Positions 8,345 through 16,368 of a DNA stretch of 29,930 nt are shown piece after piece. The position numbers and the translations under genes are program-made. The stretch lies in contig NZ_DATCQT010000147.1 of NCBI RefSeq assembly GCF_036569345.1, positions 1-29,930 on the forward strand, given 5' to 3'. Numbering within the stretch: the first letter of the stretch is position 1; every line of letters begins with the position of its first letter. The notes beneath the pieces are model-generated. The model was not told where the DNA came from. It saw only the letters and a program-made list of their open reading frames with translations, and searched no databases. The DNA is from Clostridium_AD sp036569345. Lineage in GTDB: Bacteria > Bacillota > Clostridia > Clostridiales > Clostridiaceae.

Positions 8345-8497
8345 TTAAACTCTTCGTTTTCCTGAAATCATATCCACAATGAACACTATTGCTGCTATTA
8401 TAAGCAAGATATGGATCATACCGCCACCTATTCTAAATATAAGACCTAATGCCCAAAACAATACTACTATTCCACCTATCCAACGTAAAATTCCCAT
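8345..8497 (-). CDS. lmo0937-family small membrane protein
   Basis: The 50-residue minus-strand frame begins MGILRWIGGIVVLFWALGL and ends SGKRRV. Two hydrophobic helices flank a glycine-rich turn (FRIGGGMIHILL), then a short basic tail. This is the pattern of the small lmo0937/DUF5670 membrane proteins of Firmicutes, whose function is unknown and which are often stress-associated. GAGGG lies 8-9 bases upstream of the ATG. A second ATG four bases earlier is out of frame and closes quickly. The plus-strand frame over the same bases is less protein-like. The gene is convergent with the methyltransferase gene. Confidence 0.8.
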   Translation of the reverse strand: MGILRWIGGIVVLFWALGLIFRIGGGMIHILLIIAAIVFIVDMISGKRRV

Positions 8498-8693
8498 ACA
8501 TCACACCCTCTTTCACATTTATATATATTTTTTAAATCTGTTTAATTATAATAGCCTAAATTCGGCTGAAATATTCAAAGCCATTATTTTCTTAGCTCAT
8601 TTGTGAAAATAATTAGCATCTGGCTGGCAGCAAGTGAAACACTGAATAAATATTTTTTCTATGGTAAATCTATTAATAGAAAGGGGTGAATAA

Positions 8694-8840
8694 ATGAGTA
8701 ATAAACTTAAAACTACTAATAAACAGATGACATCTTTAGGAATTAAGAAAAATGAAGTAGGTGATTATGTATATATACAAAAAGACGAAAAAAATAGTTC
8801 AAAGTATAAAGCTGTAAAAAAAGAGCCAAAGCAATTATAA
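8694..8840 (+). CDS. 48-aa lysine-rich small protein
   Basis: The frame begins MSNKLKTTNKQMTSLGIKK and ends KKEPKQL. AAAGGGGTG lies 5 bases upstream of the ATG. The peptide is charged, with a short beta-like stretch VGDYVYIQKD in the middle, and no membrane segment or signal. I do not recognise a family. The last codons form the 5' arm of a hairpin (8828-8854). Confidence 0.6.
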   Translation: MSNKLKTTNKQMTSLGIKKNEVGDYVYIQKDEKNSSKYKAVKKEPKQL

Positions 8841-8854
8841 ACTATAATTGCTTT
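8828..8854 (+). terminator. hairpin overlapping the end of the 48-aa gene
   Basis: AAAGCAATTATA and TATAATTGCTTT pair perfectly over 12 bp with a 3-base loop; the stop codon lies in the loop edge. There is no downstream T run, so it may be a weak terminator or a stabilising 3' end. Confidence 0.45.
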
Positions 8855-8880
8855 CAAATAGTAATTTTAAATATAAAACT

Positions 8881-8920
8881 ATAGATGCTTTTTAAAAGTT
8901 AATAAAGAAAAAGCATCTAT
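8881..8920. terminator. 13-bp stem-loop, probable second terminator
   Basis: ATAGATGCTTTTT (8881-8893) and AAAAAGCATCTAT (8908-8920) pair perfectly around a 14-base loop. No T run follows on the plus strand. It lies between the 48-aa gene and the glucokinase. Confidence 0.4.
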
Positions 8921-9013
8921 ATATGGTATAATTTATTTACATATAAAAATTTATAAAGTGGAATATATTTATTATATAATAATACAAGCGAAGGCGATGA
9001 AAGGAGGAAGTCT

Positions 9014-9970
9014 ATGTATATAGGGATTGATTTAGGTGGCACTAACATAGCAGTGGGTATTGTTGATGAGAATGGAACAATAAAGTATGAGAAATCATGT
9101 GAGACAAGATCCGATAGAAATTCCTCTGAAATAATAGATGACATGTTAGCATTAGTTTTAAATATTTTAGATGAATCAGAGATACAATTAAAAGAAATAA
9201 AAGCAATTGGTATAGGTATTCCAGGTTTAGCTGATAAAAATGGGAATGTAATATTTTGTGTTAATCTTGGCTGGAAGAATGTACCTTTAGGAGAAATATT
9301 CGAAAATGCACTTCATAAACCCATTTATATAGATAATGATGCTACTGTAGCTGCACTTGCTGAATATGAGACTGGCTCAATGAAGAATTGTAAAAGTGCA
9401 ATAATGCTTACATTAGGAACTGGTGTTGGTGGAGGAATTGTTTTAAATGGTGAAGTGTATAATGGATCTCATGGTGTAGGATCGGAACTTGGACATATTA
9501 TTGTGGGTGAAAATTTTTATAATTGCAACTGTGGAAGAAATGGTTGCCTAGAAACCTTTGCCTCATCTACTGCTATAATAAAACACACCAAAAAATTAAT
9601 TGAGGAAATGGATGAAAGTACTATATTAATAGAAAAAGCAGAAGGAAATATAAACAATATAAATGCAAAAATAATATTTGATTGTGCTAAAGAAGGAGAT
9701 AAAATAGCCAATTTAGCAGTTAATAGATTAGTGAAATATCTAGGTATAGGAATCTTTAATATAGTCAATTTCATTGACCCAGAAGTAATAGCATTAGGTG
9801 GCGGTATTGCAGGGGCAGGACAGTATCTTTTAAATCTGGTTATAAATGAAGTAATGACGAATAAGTATTATGAGGATTTACCTATTGGCAAAATTGTTTT
9901 AGCAGAACTAGGCAATAAAGCGGGCATAATTGGTGCTGCAATGATTGCAAAACATGGATATATAAAATAA
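9014..9970 (+). CDS. glcK: ROK-family glucokinase
   Basis: The enzyme is predicted to phosphorylate glucose with ATP to glucose 6-phosphate in the cytoplasm. The 318 residues begin with the phosphate-binding MYIGIDLGGTNIAVGIVD (1-18). Then come GIGIPG (66-71), the catalytic Asp109 in DNDATVAALAE, the second nucleotide loop TLGTGVGGG (133-141), ELGHI (158-162) and the zinc motif CNCGRNGCLE (171-180), typical of ROK kinases and repressors. No DNA-binding N-terminus exists, so it is a kinase, not a regulator. AAAGGAGG lies upstream of the ATG. A DegV gene follows after 40 bases. Glucose is the likeliest sugar; N-acetylmannosamine or fructose is possible for this family. It would receive glucose released from glucans by the pullulanase at 27764. 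Confidence 0.88.
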   Translation: MYIGIDLGGTNIAVGIVDENGTIKYEKSCETRSDRNSSEIIDDMLALVLNILDESEIQLKEIKAIGIGIPGLADKNGNVIFCVNLGWKNVPLGEIFENALHKPIYIDNDATVAALAEYETGSMKNCKSAIMLTLGTGVGGGIVLNGEVYNGSHGVGSELGHIIVGENFYNCNCGRNGCLETFASSTAIIKHTKKLIEEMDESTILIEKAEGNINNINAKIIFDCAKEGDKIANLAVNRLVKYLGIGIFNIVNFIDPEVIALGGGIAGAGQYLLNLVINEVMTNKYYEDLPIGKIVLAELGNKAGIIGAAMIAKHGYIK

Positions 9971-10010
9971 AGAATATTAAAAATTTTTGTTTGAGAAAGG
10001 TGAAGTTAAA

Positions 10011-10871
10011 ATGAGTAAGATTGCACTTATTACAGATAGTACTTCAGATGTTGATAAAGAATTGATAAAGAAATACAATCTATTTGTGCTTCCTTTAAGA
10101 ATAATATATAAGGACAGGGAGTATATTGATCGCGTAAATATTACCCCAAAAGAAGTTTATGATAACTTAGAAAATGAAATTCCTACAACCTCATTACCTT
10201 CAATGAAGGACATGGAAGATTTGTATTTAAAGCTTGAAGAGGAAGGATATACTCAGGCTATTGCAGTAGTAATATCTGATGCGTTATCAGGCACTTATAA
10301 TACATTGAGACTGGTAAGTCAAAACCACCCATTTATAGAAACCTGCGTCTTCGATTCTAAATCTTTAACTATTGGCGAAGCTGCAATTGTTGAAGAATGT
10401 GGTGAAATGTTGCGATGTGGAAAATCCTTTGAGGAAATTGTAAAAACTCTCCCGCAGATAAGAGATAGAATTACTGTTTACTATGCGGTGGATACACTTA
10501 AATATCTAACTAAAGGCGGTAGAATCGGAAAAGTTGCTGGTACTATAGGTGAAATTTTAAACATAAAACCAATAATATCAATTAATAAAGATGGTGTTTA
10601 CTATACTTACGCAAAGGCAAAGGGAAAAAAGAAGGCCATAAGTAAGCTTGTAGATATTGCAAGGGAAGCTCTTGAAAATACTCCATGTAAAATTTGGGTA
10701 ATGCATGGTGGTGCTTATGATGAAGTAAATCACTTTGCAGATATAATTGCTGGTATTCCCAATATTACAAGATTATCATTTGGAGAAATTAGTCCAGTAG
10801 CTGGAGTTCATACAGGCCCTGGACTACTTGGAGTTGTGATACTAAAAGACTTAAAAACTACAAAAAAATAA
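10011..10871 (+). CDS. DegV-family fatty-acid-binding protein
   Basis: Members of this family (FakB in staphylococci) bind a fatty acid and present it to the kinase FakA for phosphorylation, feeding phospholipid synthesis. The start at 10011 is set by AAAGGTG about 8 bases upstream; an in-frame TTG at 9987 is unlikely. The 286 residues contain ALITDSTSD (5-13), the PTTSLPS loop, SDALSGTYNT, DSKSLTIGEA, KYLTKGGRIGKVAG and the C-terminal TGPGLLGVV, all characteristic. No FakA gene lies in the window. The ligand is inferred from the family. Confidence 0.9.
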   Translation: MSKIALITDSTSDVDKELIKKYNLFVLPLRIIYKDREYIDRVNITPKEVYDNLENEIPTTSLPSMKDMEDLYLKLEEEGYTQAIAVVISDALSGTYNTLRLVSQNHPFIETCVFDSKSLTIGEAAIVEECGEMLRCGKSFEEIVKTLPQIRDRITVYYAVDTLKYLTKGGRIGKVAGTIGEILNIKPIISINKDGVYYTYAKAKGKKKAISKLVDIAREALENTPCKIWVMHGGAYDEVNHFADIIAGIPNITRLSFGEISPVAGVHTGPGLLGVVILKDLKTTKK

Positions 10872-10925
10872 TTTGTACTTACTAATAAGAATATATTCAT
10901 AAACAGAAATTACTGAGGAGTGGTT

Positions 10926-11240
10926 ATGATGAAAATTCAAGATATAATGTCAGGAGATTTTTCTGCATACCCTGAAGAAACACAAATCTTCATGAAGGAA
11001 TATACGCAAAAACTACGAGAAATTGTAAAAGAGGAATTGATTAAAGATATATCATGTAAGATGCTTAAGGATATAGATAAAAGTAAAGATTATTTTATAA
11101 ATGTTTTAACTGATATTTTAGATAATGGATATAAAGGCCTTAGTAAAATGTCCACTCAGGCACTTATAGATACATATTTAGAACGTAAAAATGAAGAAGA
11201 TTTTTTTATATTGCTAGAAAAAGTTAATGAACAAGTGTAA
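10926..11240 (+). CDS. hypothetical helical protein
   Basis: The protein is 104 residues if it starts at the ATG at 10926, or 103 from 10929; GAGGAG ends at 10920, giving gaps of 5 or 8 bases, so both are possible and a GTG at 10920 is not. It is soluble, acidic and almost wholly helical (MKEYTQKLREIVKEELIKDI and so on) without cysteine motifs or membrane segments. I do not recognise a family. It lies about 55 bases after the DegV gene and ends before a long bidirectional terminator. Confidence 0.65.
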   Translation: MMKIQDIMSGDFSAYPEETQIFMKEYTQKLREIVKEELIKDISCKMLKDIDKSKDYFINVLTDILDNGYKGLSKMSTQALIDTYLERKNEEDFFILLEKVNEQV

Positions 11241-11267
11241 TTCTATAATAATTTTGAAACTTTATAT

Positions 11268-11318
11268 AACCAAAAGAATCAATTAGAATCTATATGATTC
11301 TAATTGATTCTTTTGGTT
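11268..11318. terminator. bidirectional terminator, 23-bp perfect stem
   Basis: The arms 11268-11290 and 11296-11318 are perfect inverted repeats with a 5-base loop (TATAT). It serves the plus-strand gene ending at 11240 and the minus-strand transporter, whose TAG stop and last codons (11300-11318) lie inside the right arm. Confidence 0.85.
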
Positions 11319-12505
11319 TGTGGTTCTATTTTAATTTTTAAAGATAAAAATAAATTAATAGCGGCAATGAATGCTGCAACAATAAAAACATATTTATATC
11401 CCATAGTTGCCCATAAAATTCCACCTACAAAAGGTATTGACATTGCAATTACATGGTCAAAGCTTGTGCCTGCAGACAGAGTAGGTATAACATCTTCTGG
11501 AGATTTAGCAATCTTTTTTATATATGTAGATCTTGCCATTTCTACAACGCTAAGAGAATTATCTATAATGTAGCAGGCTGCAATAACTATAACGGCAACA
11601 CCTGGAGAGACTAAATCTGCTGCAAAAGAGTAACCCATACATATTACTATAAGAACTACTGCTTCGAGAGAAAGCACAAATCTTTCACCCTTTTTATCTA
11701 TAGCATTTCCGACTACTGTTCTTGTGAAAATACTTAATACAGCAATTATTAGTCCTAATATAGCAAAAGTAGGTGGATCAACATGATACACTTGGATAAG
11801 CACCCAAGGTGCAAATGTTAAAAAAATCTGTTTTCTTGCACCATTAACTACACTAAGACAATAATATAGAGTATATCTTTTTCTAAAAATAATAGTTACC
11901 TTTTTTGTCTTAGGTTTTTTAGATTTCATGATGCCAAGAAAAAATGCTGCAAAAATGTAAGAAACTGAAGCTATCACAAAAGCTATTTGATATGTAAGAT
12001 TAAAGTATTTAAATCCGAACCCTACAATTCCATAGCCTATAATAGTTGCAATTAAATTATATGCACTATATCTTCCAAGTCTTGAACCATAATTTTCATT
12101 TTGAGAAAGATTCATACCTATTCCAGCGGATAAAGGCATAAAAATATGTGTACCAAGGCTAAGTAACATCATCCATATAAGCATAGTTGCAAAAGTAGGA
12201 GAAAACATACCTAAACCCAGCATTCCGAGAGCAGCAAAAATCATTCCAACTATTGCTATTCTTGTGTCACCTAAAAATGAGAGTATTCCTAAAACTATAA
12301 CTATAAGAACACCTGGTAGTTCACGAGGAAATTCCACAATACCTCTAGCAGCAGCCGTTAGTCTATAAGTATCGTTTAAAAAATTATTAAATACAGTTAA
12401 GTTAATTCCGCTTGCTATTCCAGTAAATAGACCTACAATTAAAAATAACTTAAAATCTCTATCGTTATTGAAGTTAAGCCATAGGTTTGAAAACTTTTTT
12501 TTCAT
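11300..12505 (-). CDS. MFS transporter
   Basis: The 401-residue polytopic protein has about 12 hydrophobic helices in two halves, separated by a basic cytoplasmic loop (MKSKKPKTKKVTIIFRKR, about residues 190-207). It begins MKKKFSNLWLNFNNDRDFKLF, with FLIVGLFTGIASGINLTVFNNFL as helix 1, and helix 3-type sequence GMIFAALGMLGLGMFSP. The shape is that of a major facilitator permease; the substrate cannot be told. AGAAGGA lies 8 bases upstream. Its ATG overlaps the stop of a 19-codon ORF (12502-12561), so translation is probably coupled. The gene end lies inside the bidirectional terminator. Confidence 0.85.
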   Translation of the reverse strand: MKKKFSNLWLNFNNDRDFKLFLIVGLFTGIASGINLTVFNNFLNDTYRLTAAARGIVEFPRELPGVLIVIVLGILSFLGDTRIAIVGMIFAALGMLGLGMFSPTFATMLIWMMLLSLGTHIFMPLSAGIGMNLSQNENYGSRLGRYSAYNLIATIIGYGIVGFGFKYFNLTYQIAFVIASVSYIFAAFFLGIMKSKKPKTKKVTIIFRKRYTLYYCLSVVNGARKQIFLTFAPWVLIQVYHVDPPTFAILGLIIAVLSIFTRTVVGNAIDKKGERFVLSLEAVVLIVICMGYSFAADLVSPGVAVIVIAACYIIDNSLSVVEMARSTYIKKIAKSPEDVIPTLSAGTSFDHVIAMSIPFVGGILWATMGYKYVFIVAAFIAAINLFLSLKIKIEPQTKRIN

Positions 12506-12561
12506 CTTTTGTTTCCTTCTACGTCATTATCATTAAGCTTTTTACTGTTTTTCATAAACAT
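12502..12561 (-). CDS. 19-aa leader ORF coupled to the MFS gene
   Basis: The frame reads MFMKNSKKLNDNDVEGNKR and its TGA overlaps the transporter ATG as ATGA. AAAGGGGG (12566-12573) precedes it by 4 bases (10 from the second Met), a stronger ribosome site than that of the transporter itself. A TTGAAT-17-TATAAT promoter lies upstream. The peptide is hydrophilic, with no signal. It probably acts by translational coupling; a cis-acting leader role is inference. Confidence 0.55.
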   Translation of the reverse strand: MFMKNSKKLNDNDVEGNKR

Positions 12562-12587
12562 ATATCCCCCTTTATACCAACCAACTA

Positions 12588-12616
12588 ATTATATTATAAA
12601 AAGGAATAAAATTCAA
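12588..12616 (-). promoter_or_regulatory. promoter of the leader-MFS unit
   Basis: On the minus strand TTGAAT (12616-12611), a 17-base spacer and TATAAT (12593-12588), about 27 bases before the leader ATG. An overlapping TATAAT (12598-12593) has too short a spacer. Confidence 0.6.
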
Positions 12617-12646
12617 TTAAGAAAAGACTGATAAATATTTTTCGAC

Positions 12647-13024
12647 CTAATACTTTATGGATAATTCTCCACTTAAGATTGTGTCTTTAGTTTGGTTCCA
12701 AGTAGCTTCAACTAAAAGATTTACTCTTAAGCCTGTTTTATATTTAAACGAAATCTCTAGATCGTGTAACATATGATAATTTTCGTAAACTACTAAATTA
12801 TTTTTCTCTTTGTCTCTAATAATAATTGTCCAAATTCCATTTTGAGGTTGGAATATTTTAGCTGTTATAATTAGCCTTGACCAGAAAGTATTGTTGACAC
12901 CAGTTTCATAAAAACCTTTTCCATTAAGAATATTTATTTTAAAAGCTTGTTGAATATGCCCATCGCTACTTGTAACTGCTTCTTCATTTAATTCTATGTT
13001 TTCATTATTAATCAACATGCCCAT
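12647..13024 (-). CDS. hypothetical beta-rich protein
   Basis: The 125-residue protein starts MGMLINNENIELNEE, with AGGAGG 6 bases upstream of the ATG. It is soluble, without signal peptide or membrane helix, and alternates hydrophobic residues as in a beta-sandwich (FWSRLIITAKIF, WTIIIRDKEKNNLVVY, LRVNLLVEATW). No catalytic motif is apparent. I do not recognise a family. It is divergent from the prepilin peptidase, with a 155-base shared upstream region. A TATAAT box lies near 13053 on the minus strand without a clear -35. Confidence 0.65.
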   Translation of the reverse strand: MGMLINNENIELNEEAVTSSDGHIQQAFKINILNGKGFYETGVNNTFWSRLIITAKIFQPQNGIWTIIIRDKEKNNLVVYENYHMLHDLEISFKYKTGLRVNLLVEATWNQTKDTILSGELSIKY

Positions 13025-13179
13025 ATATTTCCTCCTTTTTATTAATTCTAATGATTATAAAACAGGATTTGAGTATATGATTTTCCCAAGAAAAATCCAT
13101 ATATTTTATTATACGTAAATATATAAAAAGTGTTATTATAATATTATAAAATTTAAAAACATAATTAGGGGGTAAAAAT

Positions 13180-13839
13180 ATGGCTATATTGATTTTTTTA
13201 GCAGGAATGGTGGATGGTTTTTTTTTAAGCATTATTATGAAAAAAACTTCCTATATAATTTTAAATAGAGAAAATAGTGAGACATATATTAATATAATGG
13301 ATTTTAAAAAGTTTAAAAAAAGCACTAATAATAAGATTATAAATATTATAGTAATCTTAATTAGTGGCTTATTATTTTTAATTTCATTTATGAAAATTGG
13401 ACTAAATATTATTTTCATTAAAGCCCTAGTATTAGATTCTATATTAATCGTAGTCTCTTTTATTGATATTGAACATCAGATAATTCCCAACAAATTAATC
13501 ATTTTTATATTAGCAGTAGGTGTTCTTTTTTCATTTATTAATGATATTTCTTTTATGAGTGAAATATTTGGAATGCTACTTGGAGGTGGAGTGCTTTTTC
13601 TTTTAGCACTTGTACCTGGATCACTTGGTGGTGGAGATATTAAATTGATGTTTGCGCTTGGAATATTTCTAGGAGCAAAAGGGATTTTAGTAGCATTATT
13701 TTTAGCCTTTATTATAGCCTCCATAATAAGTATATTATTATTGCTTTTCAAAATAAAAAAAAGAAAAGACTATATACCTTTCGGTCCATTTCTGGCGCTA
13801 GGAAGCTTTATCGCTTTCCATTTTTCTAATGTTTTTTGA
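13180..13839 (+). CDS. type IV prepilin peptidase (A24, TadV/CpaA-like)
   Basis: This membrane aspartyl protease should cleave the leader peptides of the Flp pilin and TadE-like pseudopilins encoded from 16093. The 219 residues have about seven hydrophobic helices and the two catalytic aspartates: Asp96 in FIDIEHQIIPN and Asp153 in GGGDIKLM (motif GxGDxK). The N-terminal region is short and lacks the paired cysteines and the methyltransferase segment of PilD, so it is likely a peptidase without N-methylation activity, as in TadV/CpaA. TTAGGGGG lies 8 bases upstream of the ATG. It is separated by about 230 bases from degS and is probably its own unit. Confidence 0.88.
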   Translation: MAILIFLAGMVDGFFLSIIMKKTSYIILNRENSETYINIMDFKKFKKSTNNKIINIIVILISGLLFLISFMKIGLNIIFIKALVLDSILIVVSFIDIEHQIIPNKLIIFILAVGVLFSFINDISFMSEIFGMLLGGGVLFLLALVPGSLGGGDIKLMFALGIFLGAKGILVALFLAFIIASIISILLLLFKIKKRKDYIPFGPFLALGSFIAFHFSNVF

Positions 13840-14067
13840 TAGCGAATAAATTTAGTTGTTGTATGTTTTAATCTAAAATTGAATTTAATATTTATTAAAA
13901 AAATAAATTCAGGTTAATTGTGTAAATTTCTATTATGAAATGAAGAAGTTAGACGATATATCTATTGGGAATATTTTTCTATAATAATTTTTTAAATTAC
14001 TATTGATAGCTAAATATAAAATTTATACTTGATTTTATAAAAAATAATAAAAGCAGGTGAGATACTA

Positions 14068-15249
14068 GTGAATAATTTAAGCATAGATATTGGTCATATT
14101 AATGGCATTATAAAAAAAATAATCGAACAAATAAGTAATAGCCGCGAACAAGTTCTTGAAATAGTTGATAATGTAAGAATAGAGTATGAAAATATAAAGG
14201 AAGATATTATTGTAATTAGGGTAAGCATAGATTTAGTTATTAATGAAGTTGATACACTTGAAGTACAAGATAAACTTATGCGTAAAAAACTAGTTTTGGT
14301 TTCAAAGGAATTTAATTCATACAACGAGGACGAAATTAAATCTGTATATGAAAAAGCATCGGATATTAGAGTGAAATTTATTACAAAGCAAAACGAAGAA
14401 AAACATCTTAGAGAAAAAAGAGATGCGCTGGAAATAGCATTGAAAAAATCTATAAAAAACATAGATAATTCAGAAAAAGTAGTTAACCAAATAAGTATTG
14501 CTATGTCATATTTACAGGGTGACATTCTTTCAGTTTTAGAAGGAGCTGACAAAAGTTCTGATATGTTTATAGGGATAAAGATATTAGAAGCACAGGAAAA
14601 TGAGCGAAAAAGAATATCGAGGGATATTCATGACGGACCTGCACAGCATATTGCTAATATTATTATGAAAGCAGATATTTGTAAAATAATTATTCAGAAG
14701 GATTTTAATGAAGGCCTTAAAGAATTAGCTGATTTAAAAGAAAGTGTAAAAGTGGCATTAAAAGAAGTCAGAAGTATTATTTTTGATTTAAGGCCTATGA
14801 CACTAGATGATTTAGGGCTAAACAAAACCATTGAACAAGCTGTAAAATCTATTTCAGAAGATTTTAATATGGATATTAAGTTAAAATTAAAACCTATGGA
14901 TACAGAGGTAGAATCCATTATTCAAGTAGCAGTATTTCGTATTGTTCAAGAAATTTTTAATAATATAAAAAAACATTCAAAAGCAAAAAATGTAGAAGTT
15001 AAATTAGATTTTGGTACAAAATATTTAAGACTTCTTATATCAGATGATGGAATCGGATTTGATGTGGAAGCAACTTTAAAAAGAGTAAAAACCAAAGGAA
15101 ATTCTTATGGACTTATTGGTATATTTGATAGAGTAAATCAATTACAAGGTCAAATTCATATAGAATCGTCGACGGGAGTAGGCACGGTTTATAATGTTGT
15201 GCTTCCAGTTAATAGGGAGGTGATTAGAGATGAAAAAAGAGGAAATTAA
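14068..15249 (+). CDS. degS: DegS-like cytoplasmic sensor histidine kinase
   Basis: The kinase starts at GTG 14068 (AGGTGA 7 bases upstream) and has 393 residues. There is no membrane segment. The N-terminal coiled-coil sensor (about 15-160) contains LEVQDKLMRKKLVLVSKEF and LREKRDALE, which resemble Bacillus DegS closely by eye. The HisKA_3 box ERKRISRDIHDGPAQH carries phosphoacceptor His188. The ATPase domain has an N box (FRIVQEIFNNIKKHSK, 290-305), DDGIGFD (326-332) and GLIGIFDRV (348-356). The stop overlaps the response-regulator start by 20 bases, so the two are co-translated partners. Its place between the prepilin peptidase and the pilus operon suggests it controls pilus formation; the signal is unknown. 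Confidence 0.88.
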   Translation: MNNLSIDIGHINGIIKKIIEQISNSREQVLEIVDNVRIEYENIKEDIIVIRVSIDLVINEVDTLEVQDKLMRKKLVLVSKEFNSYNEDEIKSVYEKASDIRVKFITKQNEEKHLREKRDALEIALKKSIKNIDNSEKVVNQISIAMSYLQGDILSVLEGADKSSDMFIGIKILEAQENERKRISRDIHDGPAQHIANIIMKADICKIIIQKDFNEGLKELADLKESVKVALKEVRSIIFDLRPMTLDDLGLNKTIEQAVKSISEDFNMDIKLKLKPMDTEVESIIQVAVFRIVQEIFNNIKKHSKAKNVEVKLDFGTKYLRLLISDDGIGFDVEATLKRVKTKGNSYGLIGIFDRVNQLQGQIHIESSTGVGTVYNVVLPVNREVIRDEKRGN

Positions 15250-15910
15250 AGTTTTAGTAGCAGATGACCACGATCTCATTAGACAAGGATTGAAAAGAAT
15301 AATTAGTTTTGAGGAAGACATGATCATCGTTGGAGAGGCTGAAAATGGTGAGAAGGTGCTTAATATGTTAAAAAGCTGTGATCCTGATGTCATATTACTA
15401 GATATGAAAATGCCTTTAATGGATGGACTAGAAGTGCTTCAGAAGGCAAAGGAAGGATCAAAAACTTTAAAAATAATTATGCTCACTGTGGAAAATGATA
15501 AAACTTTAATTCTAGATGCTATTAGTAAGGGGGCAGATGGATATGTACTTAAGGAATCTGCCGGCACAGAAATTGTAGAGGCCATTAAAACAGTGTATGG
15601 AGGAGACAAATATATTGACAAATCACTAGTTTCCCTTTTATTCTCAGGGTTTAAAAGTAAAGATAAAAAAGAACAGTGTATTTTAGATTCTTTGTCAAAA
15701 AGAGAAGTTGAAGTTTTATTATATATATCTAAAGGATTTAGTAATAAAGATATAGGAGAACGTCTGTTTTTATCAGAAAAAACAGTGAAGAACTATGCAA
15801 CAAATTTATTTAGAAAAATAAAAGCACATGATCGTGTTCAAGCCACTATTTTTGCAATAGACGAGCACATTCTAAAGTATTATGAATCCAGATTTGAAGG
15901 ACAATTGTAG
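15230..15910 (+). CDS. degU: DegU-like NarL/LuxR-family response regulator
   Basis: This DNA-binding regulator of 226 residues has an intact receiver domain: DDH at 11-13, phosphoacceptor Asp in LLDMKMPLMDG, Thr in MLTVEND and Lys in YVLKES. The C-terminal LuxR helix-turn-helix (about 150-210) reads LSKREVEVLLYISKGFSNKD then LFLSEKTVKNYATNLFRKI. AGGGAGGTG precedes the ATG inside the end of degS. It should be phosphorylated by DegS. Bacillus DegU controls exoenzymes, motility and biofilm. Here the next genes are the Tad pilus operon, a plausible target. Confidence 0.9.
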   Translation: MKKEEIKVLVADDHDLIRQGLKRIISFEEDMIIVGEAENGEKVLNMLKSCDPDVILLDMKMPLMDGLEVLQKAKEGSKTLKIIMLTVENDKTLILDAISKGADGYVLKESAGTEIVEAIKTVYGGDKYIDKSLVSLLFSGFKSKDKKEQCILDSLSKREVEVLLYISKGFSNKDIGERLFLSEKTVKNYATNLFRKIKAHDRVQATIFAIDEHILKYYESRFEGQL

Positions 15911-15954
15911 AAATTAAAGATTTCCAATCATAAATAAAGTTAAATAATTCAAAC

Positions 15955-15978
15955 AGGGACTTAGGTCCCTATTTTTTA
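15955..15978 (+). terminator. terminator after degU
   Basis: AGGGAC-TTAG-GTCCCT followed by ATTTTTT. It separates the degS-degU transcript from the pilin operon. Confidence 0.8.
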
Positions 15979-16038
15979 TTGACTTTTATACCTATAGAAT
16001 GTGACTTTTAGTATCTGATATATCAATCCAATTTAGAA

Positions 16039-16044
16039 TATAAT
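16039..16044 (+). promoter_or_regulatory. -10 element of the flp operon
   Basis: TATAAT lies 48 bases before the flp ATG. The -35 match is poor (CTGATA at 16015-16020, 18-base spacer), which would fit an activator-dependent promoter, but this is weak evidence. Confidence 0.4.
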
Positions 16045-16092
16045 TAACTTAATAAAAGAACAAAAATAAAACAAATTAGAGGAGGAATTATT

Positions 16093-16266
16093 ATGTTAAT
16101 GAATTTAATGAATTATGTATCATCAAAGGTTAAAAATGAAGAAGGTCAGGGCATGGTAGAGTATGCATTAATAATTGGATTAATCGCTGTAATAGTTGTT
16201 GTTGCATTAGGACCACTTGGGACAGCTATAGCAAAAAAATTCACAGATATTACTGCTTCACTATAG
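16093..16266 (+). CDS. flp: Flp/TadA-type major pilin
   Basis: The 57-residue prepilin is the structural subunit of the Tad pilus. It begins MLMNLMNYVSSKVKNEEG, and the prepilin peptidase should cut after Gly18, leaving QGMVEYALIIGLIAVIVVVA. The mature fifth and sixth residues are Glu and Tyr, the Flp hallmark, followed by the hydrophobic assembly helix and a short tail (AKKFTDITASL). AGAGGAGG lies upstream of the ATG. It is the first gene of the Tad operon, with its own promoter region after the degU terminator and a hairpin-rich spacer before tadE, an arrangement suited to making more pilin than assembly proteins. Confidence 0.93.
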   Translation: MLMNLMNYVSSKVKNEEGQGMVEYALIIGLIAVIVVVALGPLGTAIAKKFTDITASL

Positions 16267-16286
16267 TAGATGAAAATCCTTTTAAA

Positions 16287-16368
16287 TTGAGCATTGAGAA
16301 TTGAAGAGTTATGGATGATTTTAATTTATTATAAAAATTGCTTTAACATTTCAATTCTAAACTCTCAA
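16287..16368. repeat. imperfect inverted repeat between flp and tadE
   Basis: TTGAG (16287-16291) and AGAATTGAA (16297-16305) pair with TTCAATTCT (16350-16358) and CTCAA (16364-16368), leaving an AT-rich loop. The AATTGAG/CTCAATT-like ends resemble small intergenic repeats that I recall from clostridial genomes. The hairpin may attenuate transcription or stabilise the flp message. Confidence 0.5.

Noticed and set aside
8379..8606. Plus-strand 75-codon open frame
   Set aside because: It has no ribosome site and low-complexity Ile/Pro/Asn text; the minus-strand lmo0937-like gene explains the region better.
13008..13232. Minus-strand frame spanning the divergent region before the prepilin peptidase
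   Set aside because: It overlaps both flanking starts and upstream signals, and the text is low-complexity.
14094..14552. Minus-strand 152-codon open frame inside degS
   Set aside because: It is antisense to the coiled coil, Ser/Ile-rich, with no ribosome site.
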